Assembly (NCBI GenBank): GCA_002494625.1
Contig: DACH01000004.1
Coordinates: 34,006 to 98,005 of the forward strand
Direction: 5' to 3'
Source: Archaeoglobus sp. UBA234
GTDB lineage: Archaea > Halobacteriota > Archaeoglobi > Archaeoglobales > Archaeoglobaceae
Length of the DNA: 64,000 bases
The notes under the pieces are model-generated. The model was given only the letters and a program-made list of their open reading frames with translations, was not told the DNA's origin and did no database searches. The translations under genes and the position numbers were made by a program. Of the stretch, positions 43,801-51,720 are shown one piece after another; position 1 is the stretch's first letter, and every line of letters begins with the position of its first letter.

Positions 43801-46800
43801 ATCAAATGGTTCAACATAACCCGAACTATAATTGCTCCATCCACTCCATACATCAAAATCATCAAAAAATCTGAAAACTCCGCTCCCACTTGATGCTGGC
43901 TGAGCTGATGGGTTTCCATAGTAGAGGTAAACTGTGGAATTCTCTGATTTAACCCAGATTGCTGCCTTTTCAAGAGATGGATTGTAATACTCAATGAAAA
44001 ATGGTATTTCCTCGTGTCTTTCTTCTATTATTCTAACCGGATACCAGATTTTTACCTCTGGTTCCACAGCATGAACTCTTCTCTCATAATGTGCCCTGAC
44101 TTCTGATTGTGATAGGGCTCTTGAATAAATTTTTATCTCATCGATGACTCCATCAAACTCCTGAGATGAATCCCAGCAACCCCCAACACAATCCTGCTCA
44201 CTTGCAATCCAGAGGCCACCGGTATCAATCGAGAGGGGATCGGAGCTCAATCCAGTATCGGTTTCCACGAGATTTCCATCAACAAAATAATCTATGTAGC
44301 CATTTGAGTGTCTTACAATTGCTACATGATGCCATATCCCATCGTTAAGAGTTACAGATACAGTTCTGGAAGCACCCTTGATAAACTGATAGAGGGTACT
44401 TCCACTGTAGTATATCAGATACTCGTTGTTCTGTCCTGAATTTGCGCCGGATATGATTGCAAAAATGTCATCCGTTGTGTTGATCCAGCACTCAAAACTG
44501 ATTTCTGTTCTTCCATCAAGAATCGTGTGAGGGAGTTGCATTCTATCTGAGGAGGAGTCAAACCTGAGAGAATCACCGGTTGAAAAACTGACATCCTGTC
44601 TGCTATCCCACACCCCACCATCTCGTCCCACCCATTGTGGGCTGAAGAGGGTGGCTGTATATCCATTCGAAGTGTCGTCAAAAGCAGAAGTGCCACTCCC
44701 TTCATCCAGATGATATTCAGCCAGAAGCCCAGAATCAGAGGGGGCATCTGGATCCTTTGTGAAAACTGAGTTAAAACTGGATTTTGGAGTGCTTGGTTTT
44801 CCTGCATACATATATATGTACTGGTCACCCTGTACAACATCCAGCTTTATCCATATTTTTGCATAATTTCCAGTTATCTCCTCAATCCAGTAAGGAATAC
44901 CCGTGTATGGTTCACTGTATGGATTCTGAGTTGATGATGAATAGAACCTGATGTCCGAACCATCTGCAATAAGATTCAGTATCGAAGGTTCAGTAATATT
45001 TATGAGGAGCTGATAGCCCATGATGGAGTAAGTAGAGGATATTTTTATTGGAATTTCAGCTACCTTTATGGTTTTAACGAAACGGATATCATCCCCCGTT
45101 GATTTTGAGAAGTCGAAATTTGAGCTGTTGAGTTCTATCCTTACAAACTTACCAGCTGAATCGAAGTTTACAGGTTTTCTATAGTCCCAGCTCTGATTCC
45201 ACCACCCATCCCTGTGAACAGTTATATTTACTCTCTTTATTTCAAAGGATGGAGGATATAAAGTAACAGGAAGCTTGTAAACCGGGTAAGCTCTGAGGGT
45301 TATTGGTGTCTCGTAAACTGTTCTTGTGTAATTTGCGAAGAATCTCAGGTCATTTCCATTTGAATTGCTGAAGTCAAAGTTTCCACTGGTAAGTGTTATT
45401 TCAACAGGGTAATCTGTTCTCATTTCGGTTGAAGTTATTGTTATGTTCCTCCTGTATTTCCAGCCACTCTCCCAGGGGTAATTCGGGAGAGTCAGATTGG
45501 ATAATTGATCATAGGGTGTTCCCCAAGGCTCGAGTTTTGAGAAGATACCAAAAGTCGTGTTTGAAAGTTCATAGCTGCACGCATCAACTCCTGCAATGGA
45601 TGTCGCATTCCCGGTTATATCTGTCTCATTGATGAGTGGATCGATACTTATGGTGAAGGGGTTTGCTGCAAAGCTAATGTTGTAATCAGGCTGTGGTACT
45701 CCCTCAAAATCCTTGAGCGTTGAAATTAGCCTGTAATGAGTTACCCCGGATGGTTCAGCTGAGAGGTCGAGAGTCATAGCAACTGGCGGACCACTTCCAC
45801 TTGCTATTGTCAGTGAATAGCTGATATTCCCCACACTCGAGTTCATCCAGACAGTTGAGGATCCCGGATAATCTGACGAGAAAACAACTTCAGCTATTCC
45901 ATCGTCTCCCGTAACCACCGTTGTCTCATTCACCTTATCTGGCAGAATATACCCCGTTCCGGTTACATTCACTTTTATAATCTCTCCGGGAACAGGATTT
46001 TCGTAATAATCAACCACTTTTACACCAAGTGAGACGCTCTGTCCGGTGAGAATATTTGTATCCACCCCCAGTTTTATAATTCTGTATGCCTGCAGTTTCT
46101 CAGCACCCACTATATCCTTTGTTACGGCAAAATAGGGCAAAGAGAGGAAAAGAGGGGAGTCAATTGTCACATTCACCCAATCTCCATTGACAGTAACATT
46201 GTATCCGAGAGAGTTAAACACCCTATACCACTCTGTGGGAAAGCGAGTTGTGAAATTTATAGTGCAGTTCAGAAGGCTTATTTTTGATCCTCTTGAAACT
46301 GGCTGAAAGTTAAGGAGAAGAGTTTCAGTTCCTGAATAACTTCCAAAGTTCGTTGATAAAACCTCAAACTTCAGCTGATTTCCCGAAATAATCTTTACCG
46401 GTGAGATCATTCTATCAACTGTCCCGGATTCAAAAACTGAACCAAGTTCATAAACTAAATCTGGAACCTCTGAGTAATAGTATCCAGGCTCAATAACAAA
46501 TGATTTTGTTACAAAAGACTTGGTAACAATCTGGGTGCTTCCATCTGGCAGTTGTTCTGTATATGTTATCAAAACCGAGTTGTTGTATGAAGAGATTGTT
46601 GTTGGAGAAGGAGGGGGGTTGAATAAAAATATTCTTGCAGGATACTCCATTCCCAAATCAAGACGAATACTCGACGATGTTCCTGTTTTTTCTGCATTGT
46701 CAATAATGCCCGGTATCTGCATAATCTGGTCTTTAAGCTTCAGATAATGCATTGCCTCCTCTTCAGAATTCCACAGTGGAACAGCATAGCTCTGCAGTAA

Positions 46801-46884
46801 GCCGATGAGCCCCATAATAATTGCAAGAGAAAGAATCAATCCTATCAGAGGTGATACCCCATGTTCATCGAGAAGCTCTGGCAT
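40834..46884 (-). CDS. Giant surface protein with pilin-like N-terminus, DUF2341 and LamG domains
   Basis: A 2016-residue protein. A prepilin-like start (SPLIGLILSLAIIMGLIGLL after a short charged leader) would anchor it or insert it in a filament. A Big/Ig-like domain follows near 280-370 (YYENPVPGEIIKVNVTG). At least six DUF2341-type units follow, recognised by W-KIW(V/I)K-L and (I/V)YxYYG(x)P signatures and FFDDF strands. Two LamG/concanavalin-like domains are interspersed (LLAEYHLDEGSGTSAFDDTS and GLWDFEDADGGIVYDKSPLG). There is no C-terminal sorting signal. Function is likely adhesion or surface carbohydrate binding. Confidence 0.85.
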   Translation of the reverse strand: MPELLDEHGVSPLIGLILSLAIIMGLIGLLQSYAVPLWNSEEEAMHYLKLKDQIMQIPGIIDNAEKTGTSSSIRLDLGMEYPARIFLFNPPPSPTTISSYNNSVLITYTEQLPDGSTQIVTKSFVTKSFVIEPGYYYSEVPDLVYELGSVFESGTVDRMISPVKIISGNQLKFEVLSTNFGSYSGTETLLLNFQPVSRGSKISLLNCTINFTTRFPTEWYRVFNSLGYNVTVNGDWVNVTIDSPLFLSLPYFAVTKDIVGAEKLQAYRIIKLGVDTNILTGQSVSLGVKVVDYYENPVPGEIIKVNVTGTGYILPDKVNETTVVTGDDGIAEVVFSSDYPGSSTVWMNSSVGNISYSLTIASGSGPPVAMTLDLSAEPSGVTHYRLISTLKDFEGVPQPDYNISFAANPFTISIDPLINETDITGNATSIAGVDACSYELSNTTFGIFSKLEPWGTPYDQLSNLTLPNYPWESGWKYRRNITITSTEMRTDYPVEITLTSGNFDFSNSNGNDLRFFANYTRTVYETPITLRAYPVYKLPVTLYPPSFEIKRVNITVHRDGWWNQSWDYRKPVNFDSAGKFVRIELNSSNFDFSKSTGDDIRFVKTIKVAEIPIKISSTYSIMGYQLLINITEPSILNLIADGSDIRFYSSSTQNPYSEPYTGIPYWIEEITGNYAKIWIKLDVVQGDQYIYMYAGKPSTPKSSFNSVFTKDPDAPSDSGLLAEYHLDEGSGTSAFDDTSNGYTATLFSPQWVGRDGGVWDSRQDVSFSTGDSLRFDSSSDRMQLPHTILDGRTEISFECWINTTDDIFAIISGANSGQNNEYLIYYSGSTLYQFIKGASRTVSVTLNDGIWHHVAIVRHSNGYIDYFVDGNLVETDTGLSSDPLSIDTGGLWIASEQDCVGGCWDSSQEFDGVIDEIKIYSRALSQSEVRAHYERRVHAVEPEVKIWYPVRIIEERHEEIPFFIEYYNPSLEKAAIWVKSENSTVYLYYGNPSAQPASSGSGVFRFFDDFDVWSGWSNYSSGYVEPFDLNGDQVLRKYGNNDPNGGWKSVGFTVSDFILVYRDYRRSGDTQSGSLNRVSLEDANWNGYGIRRTGNTLGSGNFNIEIRNNAVGSTLTADTANMPMDNWYTLILTRSGNELKARIYDENGLIKEITASDSTYSSFDRVAVRGGYTYYLEFVGVDEYTGESGYNLGEEEGKSWYGWFNIKLPSSFSSTSDGRDIRFFSSIVSDPYAGGNLNHNLSVSGDYFDIWVEVPQSQAFSDEKTIFMYYGYPAASQISMPPYQPSDISAFHEAPVTAGNRYLPLGEYQLPLVIDDQDVLMRMKENGEDIRVFEVEVSNPYQNTTGKVPFWIESKNDTLLKLWVKTTLNSPKTIYIYYGVGGVNSESNGEAVFDFFDDFSENSLNTSKWEIMNSPDYSVGDYLRMHGATGWISPSMSGSYLMAKWNRGSIPDAFAVEWRQKVTSVEPAERGQIGVAGIKLDGSVVVFAGTEDTSDTSATLSNVFLNNLGVVYSSAVQTEVDERFRLEKDGSNYFLYRNGNYLSSTSTSETLYALSIAAGQNGDYLDLALIDFIFVRKYSKYDSMINYSISLPEKISYSSSEVLKPFRIIIEDNNILSHIATSDGRDIRFFTQQVSDPYSETSNRIPFYIEELTSDRLVVWLKLEFIGEKTVYMYYGDQSSAVQLSNPSDVFNTVDGVVGLWDFEDADGGIVYDKSPLGNNGEMNNGAFLVSGVKGRAIEFDGVNDYIEVPDSIYLSPQDNTGNEDTGMLTVAAWVKVLELDTDSHQQTRQPVVSKGNSGAWEYALYVYDDYHFGFSLWRSNGAEHTEIVDYDHPFELNKWYFVAGVYKKGEYNSIYIFNETSYVGMYSETTQIRDPGDGTTPLRIGSRNDGQFLKAVIDDVIVLNRTLSFEEIQQIKDSRFLKAGDVVALADISKPPEVSTGTEVEISNGTELKYCPYDVQSWGTNAVINIKVPYLSVGETVVEMYYGYEKAYPEECNISTAYTLPYTIGQREDVG

Positions 46885-46991
46885 TATTCAAGAATTAACA
46901 CAGAAAACATAAAAATTTTGTTGAAATATCATAATAACTGGAAAGAGATTGCGACAATTAAAAAAGAAGTTGTGCTCTCAATCAAATCAAC

Positions 46992-47672
46992 CTATCCCCC
47001 GAACTTTTCCACATCCTCTTTATAGCCAAGACTGACAAAATATCTCAGAATTCCTATATTGAGAAGAAACACAATAACAAGAAACAGCATGTAGGGATAG
47101 AATTCTGAGGAAATTATTACAAGATAGTTCCAGGAAAAATGGAAAACAATCGCAATAAGGAGAAAAGGCACAACTGAGCCTACTTTACCCTCCGATTTCA
47201 GCCCATAACCCACTCCCGTTATTGATGTCCATGCTCCATGTCCAATTGGTATCAGGAGAACCCTGAACAAGGTAACTTCAACTCCAAACCCAATGCCGTA
47301 AAGAAAGTTCTCCGTAGCTGCAAAACCAAGTCCTGCAGCCACTCCATAAACAACTCCATCCATTACCCCATCCATCTGACCTGCATCATAGGGGAATCTG
47401 ATTGCAAGAGCCTTGGATGGCTCCTCAACAATCGCTGAAAAGAGAGATATAGCCAAAACTGGAGGAATAGTATCCTGGAAAATTTCCTGAAGGATTTTCT
47501 CTAAAAAAATTGCAATCCCAATCGATACCACAGCCCCATATACGAATGTCATGGCTACATATCTTTTCGGCTCAGGTTCAAGACGATCTTTGCTGTAAAA
47601 ATACCACAAAATCGCCAGTGAGGGAACATAGGCAAACAGGAAGAGGATATAAAGTGTATCCATTTTATGCAC
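46992..47672 (-). CDS. PrsW-family intramembrane metalloprotease
   Basis: A 226-residue protein with eight membrane helices. The catalytic motifs of the PrsW/CPBP clan are SAIVEEPSKALAI (EExxK), LGFAATENFLYG (the E-N pair) and PIGHGAWTSI (His). PrsW proteins cleave membrane regulators such as anti-sigma factors in bacteria; the archaeal substrate is unknown. Met 4 is an alternative start. It lies upstream of the giant surface-protein gene on the same strand (107-bp gap). Confidence 0.85.
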   Translation of the reverse strand: MHKMDTLYILFLFAYVPSLAILWYFYSKDRLEPEPKRYVAMTFVYGAVVSIGIAIFLEKILQEIFQDTIPPVLAISLFSAIVEEPSKALAIRFPYDAGQMDGVMDGVVYGVAAGLGFAATENFLYGIGFGVEVTLFRVLLIPIGHGAWTSITGVGYGLKSEGKVGSVVPFLLIAIVFHFSWNYLVIISSEFYPYMLFLVIVFLLNIGILRYFVSLGYKEDVEKFGG

Positions 47673-47701
47673 CTTTGAAAACCGTGTTTTTCTTTAAAGC
47701 T

Positions 47702-49066
47702 CTATCTTCCAAAATCATCATCAAACCTTTCAATATCGTCCTCCTCTAAATACTCTCCAATTTGAACCTCGATAACTTCGAGCGGGATTAATCCAGGATT
47801 TTCAAGTCTGTGGAGAGTTCCAGCAGGTATGAATGTGCTCTCTCCATTTCTGAGGATTCTTTCTTCACCATCAACCGTTATTTTTGCTGTTCCTTTCACC
47901 ACAACCCAGTGCTCACTCCTGTGATAATGCTTCTGAAGACTTAATCTCCTCTTTGGTTTAACTGTAAGTCTTTTTATCTTATAAAACTGATTCTCCTCTA
48001 AAACAGTATAGCTTCCCCACGGTCTGTGAGCGGTTCTGTGCTCTCTGGCTCTTTTATCTCCTCTTTCTCTCAAAATTTCCACAACCTGTTTTACCTTCTG
48101 GGCTTCACTTCTGCTACAAACCAGAATAGCATCTTTTGTGTCAACAACAACAGCATCTCTCATACCAACCAGTGCAGTAAGTCTCTTTCCAAAAACAAGG
48201 TTCCCATAGGAATCTATTGAAATGCATTCTCCCTTTACCGCATTTCCTCCCTCATCCTTTTCAAAAATCTCATAGAGTGAATCAAAGCTTCCAACATCAC
48301 TCCAGAAAGTGTTCAGCTCCACCACAGCAGCCCTTGAAGTCTTTTCCATTATCCCAAAGTCAACAGAGAGTTCAGGGAGATAGGAATAAATGCGTTCAAT
48401 CTCTTCCTCAGAATCAAAGGCATATGCAACATCAGGCTGATGCTTTCTGCACTCATCTAAAAACAGCTCAGGACTGAACATGAACATTCCGCTGTTCCAC
48501 AGATAACCTGAATCCATATACTTTCGGGCAGTTTCAATATCTGGTTTTTCTACAAAGCTTTCAACCCTGTGACTGATTTCTCCAATCCTCTCACCCGGCT
48601 TGATATAACCATAGCCTGTGTGTGGCTTTACCGGTTTGATACCGAAGGTAACAAGATATTCAGAGGAGATTCTAACAGCCTCTCTGACAGCATCCCTGTA
48701 GTTCTCACTTTCTTCAATAAAATGGTCTGACGGTAGCACTGCAACTGAATCGGCACCACCACCAATAGCTTTTATCCCATACAGTATTGCCGGAAGCGTG
48801 TTTTTCGCCTGTGGTTCAAGCAGAATGTTATCCTCCGGTATTTTTAGATCCATCTCTTCCAGTTCATCCAGAATCCTGAATCTATACCTTTTATTGGTTA
48901 CCACATAAATTTCATCTGGATCTGAAAAAATCAGAGCTCTTTCAACTGTTTTTCTGAAAAGAGATTTGTTAAATATGCTATAAAACTGCTTGGGATGATC
49001 TTCCCTGCTGAGAGGCCAGAGCCGGGTCCCCTTACCACCTGCAAGGATTAATGTACTAATTCTCAT
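47702..49066 (-). CDS. manC: Mannose-1-phosphate guanylyltransferase / mannose-6-phosphate isomerase
   Basis: A 454-residue bifunctional type II enzyme. The N-terminal GT-A nucleotidyltransferase starts with LILAGGKGTRLWPLSR and carries VLPSDHFI, FVEKPD and NSGMFMF. The C-terminal cupin isomerase has RPWGSYTVLEE, KRRLSLQKHYHRSEHWVVV and STFIPAGTLHRLENPG. It makes GDP-mannose for glycosylation and for compatible-solute or lipid sugars. It ends 29 bp before the prsW start on the minus strand. Confidence 0.94.
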   Translation of the reverse strand: MRISTLILAGGKGTRLWPLSREDHPKQFYSIFNKSLFRKTVERALIFSDPDEIYVVTNKRYRFRILDELEEMDLKIPEDNILLEPQAKNTLPAILYGIKAIGGGADSVAVLPSDHFIEESENYRDAVREAVRISSEYLVTFGIKPVKPHTGYGYIKPGERIGEISHRVESFVEKPDIETARKYMDSGYLWNSGMFMFSPELFLDECRKHQPDVAYAFDSEEEIERIYSYLPELSVDFGIMEKTSRAAVVELNTFWSDVGSFDSLYEIFEKDEGGNAVKGECISIDSYGNLVFGKRLTALVGMRDAVVVDTKDAILVCSRSEAQKVKQVVEILRERGDKRAREHRTAHRPWGSYTVLEENQFYKIKRLTVKPKRRLSLQKHYHRSEHWVVVKGTAKITVDGEERILRNGESTFIPAGTLHRLENPGLIPLEVIEVQIGEYLEEDDIERFDDDFGR

Positions 49067-49202
49067 GGTTCACCTCGAATTCAGGTATTTTTATGAAATC
49101 CATTTGAGAATTTAACAGTTTTGTTATATCTGATGAAATCTCAAAACGGTTATATCCTGGAAAAGCTCCTGAAAGGCTTAGATCAGGATTATCTGAAGGA
49201 AT

Positions 49203-49385
49203 TCAATACTTCAATCTGGAATCAACTCCTTTCACAGCTTCTCTTATGCAGTAAAGGTCTCTTTTTATTCTGAGGAGGTACTTGCACTTTTTTCCAGTGT
49301 ATCCTGTAATGCAGAGTTCACAGTCCTCAGGATATACCCTTTTAATTTTTAGTCTGTACCTCTCAGAAAGGAAATCAACTGTCAT
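49203..49385 (-). CDS. Small Cys-containing protein, unknown function
   Basis: A 60-residue basic protein with a Cys cluster (EDCELCITGYTGKKCKYL then DLYCI), which could bind a metal. The spacing C-x2-C-x8-C is unusual for a ribbon. A GGAG lies directly before the ATG, too close for normal use, so the start is uncertain. It stands alone between manC and tfb. An overlapping plus-strand frame (49133-49273) is less convincing. Confidence 0.5.
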   Translation of the reverse strand: MTVDFLSERYRLKIKRVYPEDCELCITGYTGKKCKYLLRIKRDLYCIREAVKGVDSRLKY

Positions 49386-49524
49386 CTCCTATTAAATATA
49401 TTCTCTTTCTTTTTAAATGTATCGTGAACTTCCAGTAGACTCAAATTTGAAAATCACATTTAAAACTTAAAAGAGTTGCAGAGATTAAAAGTCCGGGAAC
49501 ATAAAAAAATAAAGAGTAATTGAT

Positions 49525-50514
49525 TTAAAGAATTATTTCGATTCCAAGCTTTTCTGCCAGCTCCTTGTACCTGTTTCTTATTGTAACCTCTGTAACCCCT
49601 GCAACCTCAGCAACTTCTCTCTGAGTTCTCCTTTCCCCTCCAAGAATGGAGGCTATGTAGATTGCTGCTGCAGCTACTCCAGTTGGACCCCTTCCAGAAG
49701 TGAGTTCTTTTTCTTCAGCCTTCTTTATTATCTCTATAGCCTTCTTCTGAACATCTCCGCTGAGATTGAGTGCTGCACAGAACCTGGGGACATAATCAGA
49801 GGGGCTGGTTGGCATCAGCTTTAAGCCAAGTTCCCTTGCAATGAACCTGTAGGTTCTACCAATTTCCTTTCTATCAACTCTCGAATATGTTGCTATTTCA
49901 TCAAGGGTTCTTGGTACCCCTGCCTGTCTGCACGCAGCATAGAGAGCCGCAGCAACAACCCCTTCTATGCTCCTGCCCCTTATCAGGTTCTTATCAACCG
50001 CTTTTCTGTAAACAACCGCTGCAGTTTCTCTTACGCTTTTTGGCAAACCAAGAGCGGAAGCCATTCTGTCAAGCTCGCTTAGAGCAAAGGCAAGATTTCT
50101 CTCCGTAGCATTGCTAATCCTTATTCTCCTCTGCCACTTTCTGAGCCTGAAAAGCTGTGCCCTGTTTCTCACAGAGATTGATTTGCCATAAAAATCCTTA
50201 TTGCTCCAGTCTATAATTGTAGAGAGTCCCTTATCATGAATTGTATAGGTAACCGGTGCTCCAACTCTGCTTCTCTTCTCTTTCTGTTCGCTATCGAAAG
50301 CCCTCCATTCTGGGCCTGCATCGATATATGTGTCCTCAAGAACAAGTCCACAATCCTGACAGATGAATTCACCTCTTCTGTAATCTCTTATTAGCCTAGG
50401 GCTTCCACACTCAGGACATAACTCTAAGGTATCCTCTCTCTCAATTTCCTTAGCCTCTTCTTCTTTTTCTACTTCTTTCTTTTCTACTTCCTTTACCTTT
50501 TCTACTTCCGACAT
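49525..50514 (-). CDS. tfb: Transcription initiation factor TFB
   Basis: A factor of about 329 residues. A charged Glu/Lys/Val-rich leader (residues 1-30) is followed by a zinc ribbon (LCPECGSPRLIRDYRRGEFI then CQDCGLVL). The B-finger region follows (PEWRAFDSEQKEKRSRVG), then two cyclin folds (RNLAFALSELDRMASALGLP and KAIEIIKKAEEKEL) with the HTH ending VTIRNRYKELAEKLG. It bridges TBP-DNA and RNA polymerase. ATG 50514 follows a GGTGAGG site. Its first 65 bp lie inside the gar1 reading frame, an unusually long overlap. Confidence 0.96.
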   Translation of the reverse strand: MSEVEKVKEVEKKEVEKEEEAKEIEREDTLELCPECGSPRLIRDYRRGEFICQDCGLVLEDTYIDAGPEWRAFDSEQKEKRSRVGAPVTYTIHDKGLSTIIDWSNKDFYGKSISVRNRAQLFRLRKWQRRIRISNATERNLAFALSELDRMASALGLPKSVRETAAVVYRKAVDKNLIRGRSIEGVVAAALYAACRQAGVPRTLDEIATYSRVDRKEIGRTYRFIARELGLKLMPTSPSDYVPRFCAALNLSGDVQKKAIEIIKKAEEKELTSGRGPTGVAAAAIYIASILGGERRTQREVAEVAGVTEVTIRNRYKELAEKLGIEIIL

Positions 50515-50761
50515 TATCCTCACCCTTAACAAACAATTTTTCAGATGGAAGATTATTCAACACTTTTATTCCCTTCACTGGTTTCACAAGTACAAAAGGG
50601 GATTTCACTGGACCAATAATATCATAAACATTACCTACCCTCTCCATTTTTCTTGTAACCACTTCAGCACCGATTGGTGGTAAAGAGTCAGGATTAGCTC
50701 TTACCACAACAAATCCGGTGCCAGATACATGGATGAAGGTCCCTGCCTCCCTCAGTTTCAA
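50450..50761 (-). CDS. gar1: H/ACA RNP protein Gar1
   Basis: A 103-residue protein with a beta-barrel core (GTGFVVVRANPDSLPPIGAE, VGNVYDIIGPVKSPFVLVKP) and a strongly basic tail (SRKGKGSRKERSRKRRRG). It binds Cbf5 and speeds substrate turnover in H/ACA-guided pseudouridylation. The gar1-tfb order is common in archaea. The basic tail is encoded over the start of tfb. Confidence 0.93.
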   Translation of the reverse strand: MKLREAGTFIHVSGTGFVVVRANPDSLPPIGAEVVTRKMERVGNVYDIIGPVKSPFVLVKPVKGIKVLNNLPSEKLFVKGEDNVGSRKGKGSRKERSRKRRRG

Positions 50762-50941
50762 TCCATCACCTTTTTAACTTTTGCGAAAAACTTTTATCCC
50801 TGTTTTTGAAGTACTATTTAAGACTTTCTAATTTATATATTTTTCTATACTCCATTATAATGGTTGATCAAAGCTTATTTAAATTTACGGACTTGTGACT
50901 TTTTTTGCAAAACTGTTTTCATGGAATCCTCATAGGATAAC

Positions 50942-51616
50942 TCAGAAAATATGTTCTTCCAGATCTCTGAAGTTCTTTTCAAAATATTCATGAACAATCC
51001 TGGATACTGCTTCCTTTATGTGCTTGTGAGTTGCACTTTTAGATATTCCAAGCGCATCTGAAATTTTTTCGAGATTTACATTTCTCCTTTTAGAGAAATA
51101 ACCCATCTCATACGCCACCTTCAACGCACGGGTTTGAGAAGTAGTTAAAATTGTCTTTATGGATTCAGGAGCTTTGATCTCAAGAACCTCCCATTTTCCT
51201 ATCTTCTTCAGCTTTTCATACGCTGTTTTAAGATGCCTGACATCGGGGGCATAAACCGTGTAGTACTTGTTACCGTTTCTCACCATTATGGGTGGTTTTA
51301 CAAAGCAATATGAGTCTTCAAAAGCCTTTATACCTGTTGTATCCCTTATAACTGCAATAAAATCTATGTTTGTCGGGGTTTTTTCAAGAATTTGCAGGAA
51401 TCTTGTTGATTCATGCTCCTCCATAACTTTGAAATATCTCCTCAGATCCCCATCTACATTCTCAATCCTGCATAGAAAAACTGCATCCTGATCATTCAGA
51501 AGAATATACTCTACGATCTGCATTGAAAGTCTTCCATCCTGTGTTGCATACGCAAGAGAGCAGGTGGACTGATGAAGTTTAATCTTAGCAATATACATAA
51601 CGGTGGATATATCCAT
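50942..51616 (-). CDS. Bat/HTH_10-type transcriptional regulator
   Basis: About 224 residues. The C-terminal HTH_10 domain reads TTSQTRALKVAYEMGYFSKR then LEKISDALGISKSATHKHIK, the archaeal Bat-type signature. The N-terminal 150 residues form an unassigned sensor-like region with several Cys (CSLAY, FLCRIE, SYCFVKPP), which could respond to a ligand or redox state. ATG 51616 is preferred to the adjacent TTG. It is divergent from DUF2193-DUF2180-aqpM, and its first codons overlap one of two palindromes, so autoregulation and control of the neighbour operon are likely. Confidence 0.8.
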   Translation of the reverse strand: MDISTVMYIAKIKLHQSTCSLAYATQDGRLSMQIVEYILLNDQDAVFLCRIENVDGDLRRYFKVMEEHESTRFLQILEKTPTNIDFIAVIRDTTGIKAFEDSYCFVKPPIMVRNGNKYYTVYAPDVRHLKTAYEKLKKIGKWEVLEIKAPESIKTILTTSQTRALKVAYEMGYFSKRRNVNLEKISDALGISKSATHKHIKEAVSRIVHEYFEKNFRDLEEHIF

Positions 51617-51617
51617 C
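51602..51617. promoter_or_regulatory. Palindrome A, candidate operator at the regulator start codon
   Basis: GGTGGATATATCCATC is palindromic at 14 of 16 positions. It overlaps the ATG of the HTH_10 regulator. It shares the pattern GGTGGAyaTrTCC with palindrome B 34 bp away, centre to centre. Confidence 0.6.
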
Positions 51618-51635
51618 AATAACTAAATAGGTTAT

Positions 51636-51651
51636 GGTGGACATGTCCTCC
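51636..51651. promoter_or_regulatory. Palindrome B, candidate operator beside the shared TATA element
   Basis: GGTGGACATGTCCTCC is palindromic at 14 of 16 positions, with the inner core GGACATGTCC perfect. It ends 4 bp before the TATA-like element at 51656. It would lie just downstream of TATA for the regulator gene and just upstream, at the BRE side, for the DUF2193 operon. Confidence 0.65.
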
Positions 51652-51655
51652 AATC

Positions 51656-51672
51656 CTTTTTAAAAGATATAT
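51656..51672. promoter_or_regulatory. TATA-like element, possibly bidirectional
   Basis: CTTTTTAAAAGATATAT lies about 50-65 bp before the DUF2193 ATG and about 40-55 bp before the regulator ATG. Its CTTTTTAAAAG part is nearly self-complementary, so TBP could bind in either direction. Confidence 0.55.
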
Positions 51673-51720
51673 CACAAATAGTATTTACCAGAGTAAAAAC
51701 AATAAAAATATGGTGATTTT

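Noticed and set aside
49133..49273. Plus-strand ORF of 46 codons (MKSQNGYILEKLLKGL...) upstream of and overlapping the small Cys protein
   Set aside because: The second half loses protein-like composition, there is no ribosome site, and it overlaps a more credible minus-strand gene.
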